Positions 52,809-62,224 of a DNA stretch of 64,000 bases are shown here, piece after piece. The notes under the pieces were generated by a model. It saw nothing but the letters and a program-made list of their open reading frames with translations, was not told where the DNA came from and ran no database searches. This stretch comes from Azospirillum soli (GTDB lineage Bacteria > Pseudomonadota > Alphaproteobacteria > Azospirillales > Azospirillaceae). Where the stretch lies: contig NZ_JAGINQ010000014.1 of NCBI RefSeq assembly GCF_017876165.1, positions 62,001 to 126,000 of the forward strand, in the 5' to 3' direction. The translations under genes were made by a program, and so were the position numbers. Each line of letters opens with the position of its first letter. The stretch's first letter is position 1.

Positions 52809-53721
52809 CGAGGCTGGAATTGGCCTCGGCCGCAGCGCCCCGGCTGAGTCTCTGTTCGCGGTAGAAGACGAACAGCCCGCTGCCGATGATCAGCAGCGCG
52901 CCGGCCATGATGCGCAGCGTCGGCGCCGTGCCCCAGACCAGAAGGTCGAGCACCACCGCCCACACGATGGACACGTACTGGAACGGCACGACCACCGCCG
53001 CCGGGCTGAGCTGGAGCGAGCGGTTCATCGCCGCGTGCCCGGCCAGCGCCGTGATTCCCAAGGCCCCCAGCAGGACGAAATCCAGCCCCGGCGGCGGCAC
53101 CCACACCGTGGGCAGCGCGGCGGCGCCGAGAAGTCCCGTGCCGAAGGTCTGGAAGCTGACCAGCGTCAGGTTGCTCGACCGGCGCAGCAGCCGCGTGATG
53201 ATCATGCCGGACGAGAAGATGACCGTCCCCAGCAGGGCCACCAGCGACGGGATCGGGTCGAACTGCCCGGTGGGGTTCAGCACGACCACCACGCCGACGA
53301 AGCCCACCAGCACCGCCGCCCAGCGCCGCCAGCCGACCTTCTCGCCGAGCAGCGGCACCGACAGCGCCGTGACGATCAGCGGCGCCGCCATGTAGATGGT
53401 CATGACGTTGGCGAGCGGCAGGTCGCGCACCGCCCAGTAGAAGCAGGCGACCTCCCCCGTCACGCAGCCGACGCGCAGAAGATGCAACGGCAGCCGGTCC
53501 ACCGCGAAGACGGCGCGCACGCCCTCCCGCCAGATCATCGGGGCCAGCAGCACCGCACCGAACAGGCTGCGGATCGCCAGCAGCATGGCGACCGGATATT
53601 CGCTGACCAGCCACTTGCCCAGCGCGTCGTTGACGGTGAACAGCGACATGCCCAGCAGCATCATCAGGATGCCCATGCGGCTGTCGGAAGCGGCGGCGGA
53701 GGTGGCGGAAGTGGGTGTCAT
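52795..53721 (-). CDS. EamA/DMT-superfamily transporter
   Basis: A 308-residue membrane protein with ten hydrophobic spans in two EamA repeats (MGILMMLLGMSLFTVNDALGKWLVSEYP... then VALLGTVIFSSGMIITRLLRRSSNLT). It belongs to the RhaT/RarD-like DMT carriers, which move small metabolites; the substrate is unknown. ATG 53721 is the first in-frame start, and the N-terminal serine/threonine stretch before the first span is unusually long but not a signal. It is unlinked to the neighbouring glutarate genes. Confidence 0.8.
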   Translation of the reverse strand: MTPTSATSAAASDSRMGILMMLLGMSLFTVNDALGKWLVSEYPVAMLLAIRSLFGAVLLAPMIWREGVRAVFAVDRLPLHLLRVGCVTGEVACFYWAVRDLPLANVMTIYMAAPLIVTALSVPLLGEKVGWRRWAAVLVGFVGVVVVLNPTGQFDPIPSLVALLGTVIFSSGMIITRLLRRSSNLTLVSFQTFGTGLLGAAALPTVWVPPPGLDFVLLGALGITALAGHAAMNRSLQLSPAAVVVPFQYVSIVWAVVLDLLVWGTAPTLRIMAGALLIIGSGLFVFYREQRLSRGAAAEANSSLGPAE

Positions 53722-53735
53722 GATCCATGGGCAAG

Positions 53736-53768
53736 AAAAAGCCCTCCCCCGTCGAGGATGGGGGAGGG
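53736..53768 (-). terminator. Terminator after the CoA-transferase gene
   Basis: Read on the minus strand: CCCTCCCCC/GGGGGAGGG 9-base-pair stem (arms 53768-53760 and 53750-53742) with a 9-base loop, then CTTTTTCTTG (53741-53732). It ends the glutarate operon. Confidence 0.83.
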
Positions 53769-53805
53769 TTGGGTGGGAGCCAGCACAATGAACGTTTGTC
53801 GGCGC

Positions 53806-55017
53806 TCAGATCACGCCCTTATCCCGCAGGGCCGCGATGTCCGCCGCGCATAGGCCGAGCGCCTCGCCCAGCACCGCGTCCGTGTGCTGCCCGAGCGTCG
53901 GTGGAGCGACCACATGCTCGATGGGCGTGGCGGAATAGCGGATGGGGCTCGCCACCGTCGGCACGGTGCCGAGGTCCGGATGCGGCAAATCCTGGTGGAT
54001 GCGCCGGGCCTGCACGTGCGGATCGGCGAAGACCTGGGCCAGATCGTTGATCGGCCCGCAGGGCACGCCGACCGCTTCCAGCGCATCCAGCCAGTCGCGG
54101 CTGGGGCGTTGCGTCAGCAGTTCCTCGATGATCGGTACCAGTTCCTTGCGGTGGGCGACGCGCGCGGGGTTGGTGGCGTAGCGCTCGTCCGCCGCCAGAT
54201 CGGGCCGGCCGGCCACCTGACAGAATTTGGCGAACTGCCCGTCGTTGCCGACCGCCAGGATGATGTAGCCGTCCTGCGTCGGGAACGCCTGATAGGGCAC
54301 GATGTTCGGATGCGCGTTGCCGAGCCGCTGCGGCGGCTTGCCGCCGACCAGGCAGTTCATCGCCTGATTGGCCAGCACCGCCACCTGCACGTCGAGCAGC
54401 GCGAGGTTCACCCACTGCCCCTCGCCCGTCCGGTCGCGGTGGTTGAGCGCCCCCAGCACGCCGATGGTGGCGTAGAGGCCGGTGAAGATGTCGGTCACCG
54501 CGACGCCGACCTTGACCGGCCCGGCGCCCGGCTCGCCGTCCGGCAGGCCGGTGATGCTCATCAGCCCGCCCATGCCCTGGATCATGAAGTCGTAGCCGGC
54601 ACGCTTGGCGTACGGCCCGTCCTGCCCGAAGCCGGTGATCGAGCAGTAGACGAGGCGCGGGTTGATCGCCTTCAGGCTCTCGTAATCGAGCCCGTACTTG
54701 ACCAGCCCGCCGACCTTGAAGTTTTCGATGACCACGTCGGCCTGGGCGGCCAGCTTGCGCACAAGCTCCTGACCCTCCGGATTCTCGAAGTCGATGGTGA
54801 TCGACCGCTTGCCCCGGTTGGTGGACAGGAAATAGGCCGACTGGTCCCCGGCCCAGGGCGGTCCCCAGGCGCGGGTGTCGTCACCGGCGCCCGGCCGCTC
54901 GACCTTGATGACGTCGGCCCCGAGGTCGGCCAGCGTCTGCGCCGCCCACGGCCCGGCCAGCACACGGGACAGTTCCAGAACGCGAACGTGGGACAAGGGG
55001 CCGGGCATGATCGACAT
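53806..55017 (-). CDS. gcdG: Class III CoA-transferase, glutarate-type (GcdG-like)
   Basis: A 403-residue CaiB/BaiF-type enzyme. Features are LSRVLAGPWAAQTLADLGADVIKVERPGAGDDTRAWGPP (start of the family), FLSTNRGKRSITIDF, the catalytic aspartate in AGYDFMIQGMGGLMSITG (likely Asp143) and a C-terminal small domain. It moves CoA from succinyl- or acetyl-type donors to glutarate or a similar dicarboxylate, feeding glutaryl-CoA dehydrogenase next door. The 163-base gap to gcdH holds repeats. Other dicarboxylates (such as itaconate or methylsuccinate) are possible but less likely given the neighbour. Confidence 0.85.
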   Translation of the reverse strand: MSIMPGPLSHVRVLELSRVLAGPWAAQTLADLGADVIKVERPGAGDDTRAWGPPWAGDQSAYFLSTNRGKRSITIDFENPEGQELVRKLAAQADVVIENFKVGGLVKYGLDYESLKAINPRLVYCSITGFGQDGPYAKRAGYDFMIQGMGGLMSITGLPDGEPGAGPVKVGVAVTDIFTGLYATIGVLGALNHRDRTGEGQWVNLALLDVQVAVLANQAMNCLVGGKPPQRLGNAHPNIVPYQAFPTQDGYIILAVGNDGQFAKFCQVAGRPDLAADERYATNPARVAHRKELVPIIEELLTQRPSRDWLDALEAVGVPCGPINDLAQVFADPHVQARRIHQDLPHPDLGTVPTVASPIRYSATPIEHVVAPPTLGQHTDAVLGEALGLCAADIAALRDKGVI

Positions 55018-55044
55018 CCACTCTCTTCACAGGAGAGACTAATC

Positions 55045-55127
55045 CGTCATCCCCGCGAAGGCGGGGATCCAGGGCAGACCGGAACGTTGCCGAAATGCCC
55101 TGGATTCCCGCTTTCGCGGGAATGACG
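55045..55127. repeat. Inverted repeat of the TCATTCCCGCG interspersed type
   Basis: A 30-base arm (from CGTCATCCCCGCGAAGG, 55045-55074) and its near-complement (ending CGCGGGAATGACG, 55098-55127), each internally palindromic around GCGAAGGC / GCTTTCGC. The spacer is 23 bases. This is a well-known form of proteobacterial interspersed palindrome. It lies between gcdH and gcdG, within the likely transcript. Confidence 0.8.
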
Positions 55128-55148
55128 AGAGAAAGGCGGTTTGGATAT

Positions 55149-55171
55149 CCCTCTCCCCGAAAGGGAGAGGG
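55149..55171. repeat. Small hairpin CCCTCTCCC/GGGAGAGGG
   Basis: A 9-base-pair stem with a CGAAA loop, 10 bases before the gcdH stop codon side of the gap. It belongs to the same pyrimidine/purine hairpin group seen elsewhere in the window. Confidence 0.65.
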
Positions 55172-55180
55172 AGCGATCCG

Positions 55181-56386
<1,206 letters not shown>

Positions 56387-56480
56387 GATTCACTCCCCGA
56401 TGTCTCGTACCTAGGTGCCTGTGCGCCCAAAATTGGCAAAGTCCCTTTCATGGATCAAATACATTTCTTTGGCGATATTC

Positions 56481-56495
56481 ATATGCCCTGCATAT
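56481..56495. promoter_or_regulatory. LysR-type palindrome upstream of gcdR/gcdH
   Basis: ATATG-CCCTG-CATAT, a perfect dyad that includes a T-N11-A LysR core, between the divergent gcdH and LysR genes and only 11 bases before the LysR ATG. It probably mediates self-repression and activation of gcdH. Confidence 0.75.
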
Positions 56496-56506
56496 AAGTG
56501 TTCGCC

Positions 56507-57436
56507 ATGGATCTGCGCCATCTCCGCCACTTCGTCGCCGTCGCCGAAGAACTGCATTTCAGCCGCGCCGCCGCGCGCCTCGGCATCGGGCAGCCGCCGC
56601 TCAGCCAGTCGATCCAGGCGCTGGAAACCGAACTCGGCGCCCGCCTGTTCGAACGCACCAAGCGCCGGGTCGAACTGACCGAACCCGGCCAGCTCCTGCT
56701 CGACGAGGCGCGCGCGATCCTGGCCCGCGCCGAGCGCGCCGTCGTGCTGACCCGCCGCGCCGCCCGTGGCGAGGTCGGGGAACTGCGCGTCGGCTTCACC
56801 GCCGCCGCTCCCACCCTGCCCGTGGTGCCGCGCATCATCGACGCCTACCGGCGCGCCCGCCCCGACGTGCACCTGACGCTGGTCGAGCTTCCCTCCAAAC
56901 AACAGTTGACGGCGCTCGCCGAGCACCGGCTGGACGTCGGATTCATCCGGGAGCCGCGCAACGTCCCCGACCCGTCCGCCTTCGCCTTTCACACGGTGGT
57001 GCGCGAGCCGCTGCTGGCGGTCATGCGCGCCGACCATCCGTTGGCCGCGCTGGATGTCGTTCCGCTGACCGCGTTGCGCGACGAGCCCTTCGTCTTCTAC
57101 CCCGCCGATTTCGGCACCAGCACGCACGAGCAGGTCTTCGCGCTGTGCGCCACCGCCGGATTCCGCCCCAACGTGACGCAGGACGCCCGCGAGGCCTTCA
57201 CGATCATTGGGCTGATCGCCGCCGGGCTGGGCGTGTCGATTCTTCCCGCACAGCTGCGACAGGTGGCTCTGGAGGGGGTCGTGTACCGTCCGCTCGACCG
57301 CGAAGACGCTTTCACGACGCTTCAGCTGGCCCAGCGCAGCGGCGAAAGGTCGCCCCTGGTGCGGAACTTCACGGATCTCGTGGCCCGAATCGTCAGGGAA
57401 ATCGAGGCGGGACTCGGGGCCCGACTCGGCGAATAG
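56507..57436 (+). CDS. gcdR: LysR-family regulator GcdR
   Basis: A 309-residue LysR-type regulator with an N-terminal winged HTH (MDLRHLRHFVAVAEELHFSRAAARLGIGQPPLSQSIQALETELGARLFER) and an effector domain (VGELRVGFTAAAPTLPVVPRIIDAYRRARPDVHLTL). It is divergent from gcdH, the standard layout of glutarate loci, and glutarate or glutaryl-CoA is the expected effector. I start at ATG 56507; a GTG at 56498 adds two residues. Confidence 0.85.
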   Translation: MDLRHLRHFVAVAEELHFSRAAARLGIGQPPLSQSIQALETELGARLFERTKRRVELTEPGQLLLDEARAILARAERAVVLTRRAARGEVGELRVGFTAAAPTLPVVPRIIDAYRRARPDVHLTLVELPSKQQLTALAEHRLDVGFIREPRNVPDPSAFAFHTVVREPLLAVMRADHPLAALDVVPLTALRDEPFVFYPADFGTSTHEQVFALCATAGFRPNVTQDAREAFTIIGLIAAGLGVSILPAQLRQVALEGVVYRPLDREDAFTTLQLAQRSGERSPLVRNFTDLVARIVREIEAGLGARLGE

Positions 57437-57699
57437 CGGTACTCCCGTCCCTCCGCCCCTCCCAAAGTCGGTCTTCTCAACCGTCTAAGGAAAGAGCACA
57501 CTTGCGGGCAAAGCGCGGGCATCGCCTTCGCACCTGCACAATAATTCGGCAAGCCGTTTGATTGACCAGGACATGTGCAACGGCCTTGTCGAATTTATTA
57601 AACGCGTATACCGTCTGGGGCATGACAAACGGGCGTGAGCCGGGGGCCCTTGAGCCGATCCTGACCCCCGCGCCGCGTCGCTCGGACGGGGAGAGATGT

Positions 57700-58809
57700 A
57701 TGGACGGCGGCATGGTCGCGTCGACGCAGGCATTGGTGCGGTTCGTCGGGGTGCAGAAGACCTACGACGGCGAGCATCTGGTGGTGAAGAACCTCGACCT
57801 CGACATTCGGAAGGGCGAGTTTCTGACGCTGCTCGGCCCGTCGGGCTCCGGCAAGACGACCACGCTGATGATGCTGGCCGGGTTCGAGGTGCCGACCCAC
57901 GGCGAGATTTTCCTGGCCGACCGGCCGATCAAGAACATGCCGCCGCACAAGCGCGACATCGGCATGGTGTTCCAGAACTACGCGCTGTTCCCGCACCTGA
58001 CCATCGAAGAGAACGTCGCCTTCCCGCTGACCGTCCGCAAGACGCCGAAGGCGGAAATCAAGGACCGCGTGCAGGCGGCGCTGCGCATGATCAAGCTGGA
58101 GAACCTCGCCCACCGGCGGCCGGGCCAGTTGTCCGGCGGCCAGCAGCAGCGCGTGGCGCTGGCCCGCGCGCTGGTCTTCAACCCGCAGCTGGTGCTGATG
58201 GACGAGCCGCTGGGCGCGCTGGACAAGCGCCTGCGCGAGCACATGCAGCTGGAGATCAAGCACCTGCACGAGACGATGGGCATCACCGTCGTCTACGTCA
58301 CCCACGACCAGAGCGAGGCGCTGACCATGTCGGACCGCATCGCCGTGTTCAACGACGGCATCGTGCAGCAGATCGACCGGCCCGACGCGCTGTACGAGCG
58401 CCCGGTGAACAGCTTCGTCGCCAACTTCATCGGCGAGAACAACGTTCTGCACGGAAGCGTTGAGAATATCGAACAGGGCTACTGCCGCGTGGCGCTGGCC
58501 GCCGGCGGATCGGTCGTGGCGCAAGCGGTCAACGTGGCCGGCAGCGGTGCGGCGACCGCGCTGTCGATCCGGCCGGAGCGCATCTCCATCCTGATGGACG
58601 GCGAGGCGACCGACAGCCCGAACCGCCTGCCCGCCACGGTGCAGGACACCATCTACCTCGGCGACCACGCGCTGGCCATTCTGCAGGTCGCCGGCAACGG
58701 CGAGTTCATGGTCAAGCTGCCGCCCGGCGCCCACGCCGCGCTCGGCCACGGCCAGGCCGTGTCGATCACCTTCCGTCCCGAGGACTGCCGGGCTCTCGAT
58801 CCCGTCTAA
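57700..58809 (+). CDS. Polyamine-type ABC transporter ATPase (PotA-like)
   Basis: A 369-residue ATPase with Walker A GPSGSGKTT at residues 46-54, MVFQNYALFPHLT Q-loop, signature LSGGQQQRVALARALV, Walker B LVLMDEPLGALD, H-loop VTHDQSEALTMSDRIAVFNDG and a C-terminal TOBE-like regulatory part. Spacing and C-terminal domain fit the spermidine/putrescine (Pot) group. ATG 57700 has GGGGAGAG 5 to 6 bases upstream; the frame is open further upstream (to 57562) but that part is unlike the family. It is the first gene of the importer operon. Confidence 0.9.
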   Translation: MDGGMVASTQALVRFVGVQKTYDGEHLVVKNLDLDIRKGEFLTLLGPSGSGKTTTLMMLAGFEVPTHGEIFLADRPIKNMPPHKRDIGMVFQNYALFPHLTIEENVAFPLTVRKTPKAEIKDRVQAALRMIKLENLAHRRPGQLSGGQQQRVALARALVFNPQLVLMDEPLGALDKRLREHMQLEIKHLHETMGITVVYVTHDQSEALTMSDRIAVFNDGIVQQIDRPDALYERPVNSFVANFIGENNVLHGSVENIEQGYCRVALAAGGSVVAQAVNVAGSGAATALSIRPERISILMDGEATDSPNRLPATVQDTIYLGDHALAILQVAGNGEFMVKLPPGAHAALGHGQAVSITFRPEDCRALDPV

Positions 58810-58871
58810 GCAGTGCGACAGGGCGCACTACCTCCCAACGCAACCATAGAGAAAAGAAGGAACGGGGAACG

Positions 58872-59918
58872 ATGTCGAAGCTTAAGGTGGCACTCGGGTT
58901 CGTTGCGACTCTCACCGCCGGCGTCGCGCTGGCCTCCGCCGCTCAGGCCCGCGACCTGACCGTCGTGTCGTGGGGCGGCGCTTATCAGGAAGCGCAGAAG
59001 AAGGTCTATTTCGAGCCGTTCAAGAAGACCGGCGTTCCGATGAACGACGAGTCCTGGGACGGCGGCATCGGCGTGCTGCGCGCCAAGGTGCAGGGCGGTG
59101 CGGCCACCTGGGACGTGGTCCAGGTCGAGAGCGAGGAACTGGCGCTCGGTTGCGAGGAAGGCCTGTTCGAGAAGATCAACTATTCGAAGATCGGCGGCGA
59201 GCAGGCTTACCTGCCGCAGACGGTCGATCCCTGCGGCGTCGGCGCCATCGTCTATGACTTCGTCCTCGGCTACGACAAGGACAAGATCAAGGACGCGCCG
59301 AAGAGCTGGGCCGACTTCTTCGACACCAAGAAGTTCCCGGGCAAGCGCGGCCTGCGCCAGGGCGCCAAGACCACCCTTGAGATCGCGCTGATGGCCGACG
59401 GCGTCGCCCCGGCCGACGTCTACAAGGTTCTGGGCACCGAAGAGGGCCTGGAGCGCGCGTTCAAGAAGCTCGACAGCATCAAGAACGACATCGTCTGGTG
59501 GAAGGCCGGCGCCCAGCCGCCGCAGCTCCTCGCCTCGGGCGAAGTGGCGATGACCTCGGTCTACAACGGCCGCATCGACGCCGCCAACAAGACCGAGAAG
59601 AAGAACTTCGGCATGGTGTGGAACGGCGCGCTCTACACCATCGACAGCTGGGTCATCCTGAAGGGCAGCCCGAACCAGGACGCCGCCTACAAGTTCCTGG
59701 ACTTCGTCGGCAAGGCCGAGAACCAGGCCAAGCTGTCGGAGAACATCGCCTACGGTACTTCCAACAAGGAAGCCCCGGCGAAGCTGGCCCCGGCGGTCCT
59801 CACCGATCTCCCGACCGCTCCGGAGAACCTGAAGAACGCGGTGGAGATCAACACCGGCTTCTGGCTGGAGAACATCGACCGCCTGACCGAGCGCTTCAAC
59901 AAGTGGGCGGCGAAGTAA
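58872..59918 (+). CDS. Polyamine-type ABC transporter substrate-binding protein (PotD-like)
   Basis: A 348-residue periplasmic binding protein. The signal peptide MSKLKVALGFVATLTAGVALASAAQA is followed by RDLTVVSWGGAYQEAQKKVYFEPFKKTG, typical of the PotD/extracellular-solute-binding family 1/8 polyamine group, then VGAIVYDFVLGYDKDKIKDAPKSWADFFD and VYNGRIDAANKTEKKNFGMVWNGALYTIDSWVILKGSPNQ. It follows the ATPase by 62 bases. The ligand is probably a polyamine or related cation, by family only. Confidence 0.9.
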   Translation: MSKLKVALGFVATLTAGVALASAAQARDLTVVSWGGAYQEAQKKVYFEPFKKTGVPMNDESWDGGIGVLRAKVQGGAATWDVVQVESEELALGCEEGLFEKINYSKIGGEQAYLPQTVDPCGVGAIVYDFVLGYDKDKIKDAPKSWADFFDTKKFPGKRGLRQGAKTTLEIALMADGVAPADVYKVLGTEEGLERAFKKLDSIKNDIVWWKAGAQPPQLLASGEVAMTSVYNGRIDAANKTEKKNFGMVWNGALYTIDSWVILKGSPNQDAAYKFLDFVGKAENQAKLSENIAYGTSNKEAPAKLAPAVLTDLPTAPENLKNAVEINTGFWLENIDRLTERFNKWAAK

Positions 59919-59945
59919 GCGCCTGAGACGAGCCCCCACCCTAAC

Positions 59946-60012
59946 CCTCCCTCACCTTCGGCGGGGGAGGGAACACAAAGCTCCTTCCCCCGTGCGCAGC
60001 ATGGGGGAAGGT
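59946..60012. repeat. Two hairpins between the binding-protein and permease genes
   Basis: Hairpin 1 uses CCCTCCC (59946-59952) and GGGAGGG (59966-59972); hairpin 2 uses CCTTCCCCC (59984-59992) and GGGGGAAGG (60004-60012). Both fit the C/T-arm group. They lie in a 164-base gap and may reduce read-through or stabilise the upstream mRNA so that binding protein is made in excess. Confidence 0.6.
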
Positions 60013-60082
60013 CGGGATGGGGGCCCGCTTTCGACCGTCTTTCCAAAGACGTGGTAACGTTTTTCTAAAATATAGGCCACCC

Positions 60083-61345
60083 ATGACAGCCGCGTTCGTC
60101 GCCGGCGCCGAAGGGCCGCCCGAAGTGTCGCTCAAGCGCCGCCTGAAGCGTGCGGAACGCGCCCGCCAGTTCAAGGCGCTGGCGCTGGTCCTGCCGCTCC
60201 TGGTCTTCCTGCTCTTCACCTTCCTCGGTCCCATCGCCGGCATGCTCTGGCGCTCGGTGGACGACTGGGAGGTGCCGCAGGTCCTGCCCCACACCGTCTC
60301 GGCGCTCGCCAACTGGGACGGCAAGGATCTGCCGGACGAGAAGGCGTATGCGGCCCTGGCCGCCGATATCCAGTCGGCGCGCGCCGCCGGCACCGTCGCC
60401 ATCGCCGCCAAGCGGCTGAACTATTCGGTCAACGGCTTCCGCACCATCCTGACCAGCACCGCGCGCAACCTGAAGACCGCGCCGGAGCCCGGCACCGCCA
60501 AGGATACCCTCATCAAGATCAACCCGGCCTGGGGCGAGCGTTCCAGCTGGGCGGCGATCAAGGGGGCGAGCGGCCCGGTCACCAGCTTCTACCTGCTGGC
60601 CTCGCTGGACCTAACGCGCAACGTGGACGGCCAGGTCGTCGCGGCGCCCGAGGATCAGTCCATCTACCGCGACGTGTTCGCCCGCACCTTCACCATCAGC
60701 TTCGGCGTCACGGCGCTGTGCCTGCTGCTGGGCTTCCCGGTCGCCTATCTGCTGGCCAACCTGCCGGCGGGACGGTCGAACCTGCTGCTGATCTTCGTGC
60801 TGCTGCCCTTCTGGACCTCGCTTCTGGTGCGCACCTGCGCCTGGATCGTGATCCTGCAGAGCGAGGGCATCGTGAACGACAGCCTGCGCTGGCTGGGCGT
60901 CATCGACGAGCCGCTGCGCCTGATCTACAACCGCTTCGGCGTCTATGTGGCGATGACCCACGTGCTGCTGCCCTTCATGATCCTGCCGCTTTACAGCGTG
61001 ATGAAGTCCATTTCCCCGGCCTACATGCGGGCCGCCGCGTCGCTGGGCGCGCCGCCGGTCACCGCCTTCCTGCGCATCTACCTGCCGCAGACGCTGCCCG
61101 GCATCGGGGCGGGAGGCCTGCTCGTCTTCATCCTGGCGCTCGGCTACTACATCACGCCCGCCCTGGTCGGCGGTGCCGGCGACCAGATGATCAGCTACTT
61201 CATCGCCTTCTACACCACGGAAACCGTCAACTGGGGCCTTGCCTCCGCGCTGGGTGCGGTGCTGCTGCTCGCCACGCTGGTGCTGGCCGTCGTCTATGGA
61301 AAGCTGGTGCACGGCCAGCAGACCACGGGAGGGATGAAGAATTGA
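60083..61345 (+). CDS. Polyamine-type ABC permease (PotB-like) with extended loop
   Basis: A 420-residue permease. After a basic cytoplasmic start and span 1 (LVLPLLVFLLFTFLGPIAGMLW), about 150 residues (DDWEVPQVLPHTVSALANWDG ... TRNVDGQVVAAPEDQSIYRD) lie in the periplasm, then the family core begins: FARTFTISFGVTALCLLLGFPVAYLLAN and the EAA-loop YMRAAASLGAPPVTAFLRIYLPQTLPG. The insert is longer than in E. coli PotB. ATG 60083 is chosen from context; it overlaps nothing and is poorly spaced from a ribosome site. The next gene overlaps its stop. Confidence 0.85.
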   Translation: MTAAFVAGAEGPPEVSLKRRLKRAERARQFKALALVLPLLVFLLFTFLGPIAGMLWRSVDDWEVPQVLPHTVSALANWDGKDLPDEKAYAALAADIQSARAAGTVAIAAKRLNYSVNGFRTILTSTARNLKTAPEPGTAKDTLIKINPAWGERSSWAAIKGASGPVTSFYLLASLDLTRNVDGQVVAAPEDQSIYRDVFARTFTISFGVTALCLLLGFPVAYLLANLPAGRSNLLLIFVLLPFWTSLLVRTCAWIVILQSEGIVNDSLRWLGVIDEPLRLIYNRFGVYVAMTHVLLPFMILPLYSVMKSISPAYMRAAASLGAPPVTAFLRIYLPQTLPGIGAGGLLVFILALGYYITPALVGGAGDQMISYFIAFYTTETVNWGLASALGAVLLLATLVLAVVYGKLVHGQQTTGGMKN

Positions 61346-62175
61346 GCGAGAACCACGCCCCCCGCACCCCCGGCCAGCGCGCCGCTTGGCTTTCGACGGT
61401 CGTCGTCGCCTCGCTGGTGCTGGTCTTCCTGATGGCGCCGATCCTGGCGATCATGCCGCTGTCCTTCAGCTCCGGCGCCTATCTGACCTACCCGCTGCCG
61501 GGCGTCTCCTTTCGCTGGTACGAGGATTTCCTGAACTCGCCGCGCTGGATGCTGTCCTTGAAGAACAGCATCATCATCGGCGTCGCCTCCACCGCGCTGT
61601 CGATGGTGCTGGGCACGCTGGCCGCACTCGGCCTCGCGCAGTGGAAGAGCAAGTTCAAGACGGTGGTCCTCGCCGTCGTGCTGTCGCCCGTGGTCGTCCC
61701 GGGTGTCATCACCGCCGTGGGCCTCTACTTCTTCTTCGCGCCGCTGGGCCTGACCGGCAGCTACGCCGGCCTGATCCTGGCGCACACGGCGCTGGCGACG
61801 CCCTTCGTGGTCATCACGGTCAGCGCCACGTTGCAGGGTTTCGACATGAATCTGGCGCGCGCGTCGGCCTCGCTCGGCGCCTCGCCGCTCTACACCTTCT
61901 GGCGGGTGATCCTGCCGCTGATCCTGCCGGGTCTGGCGTCGGGCGCGCTGTTCGCCTTCGCGACCAGCTTCGACGAGGTGGTGGTGGTCCTGTTCATGGC
62001 CGGGCCGGAGCAGCGCACCCTGCCGCGCGAGATGTTCAGCGGCATCCGCGAGAACATCAGCCCGACCATCACGGCGGTGGCGGTGATCCTGACGACGATC
62101 TCCGTGATGCTGCTCGCCACGCTGGAATGGCTGCGCCGCCGCAACGAGAAGCTTCAGGGGAACGTGAACGGTTGA
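61342..62175 (+). CDS. Polyamine-type ABC permease (PotC-like)
   Basis: A 277-residue permease starting at TTG 61342, which overlaps the previous stop (TTGA), behind AGGGAGG. Six spans include AWLSTVVVASLVLVFLMAPILAIMPL. The EAA-loop is LARASASLGASPLYTFWRVILPLILPG. It has the usual PotC length and works with the PotB-like permease and the ATPase. The ATG-less start is favoured over internal codons because the protein needs its first span. Confidence 0.88.
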   Translation: MSENHAPRTPGQRAAWLSTVVVASLVLVFLMAPILAIMPLSFSSGAYLTYPLPGVSFRWYEDFLNSPRWMLSLKNSIIIGVASTALSMVLGTLAALGLAQWKSKFKTVVLAVVLSPVVVPGVITAVGLYFFFAPLGLTGSYAGLILAHTALATPFVVITVSATLQGFDMNLARASASLGASPLYTFWRVILPLILPGLASGALFAFATSFDEVVVVLFMAGPEQRTLPREMFSGIRENISPTITAVAVILTTISVMLLATLEWLRRRNEKLQGNVNG

Positions 62176-62224
62176 TCCGGGATCGGGAGGAGGCCGGCGC
62201 GCGGACCGGCCCCCTTCCCGTCCG

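Noticed and set aside
62176..62224. Terminator between convergent permease and DctP genes
   Set aside because: Only a 6-base GGCCGG/CCGGCC pairing and no T-run; too weak to call.
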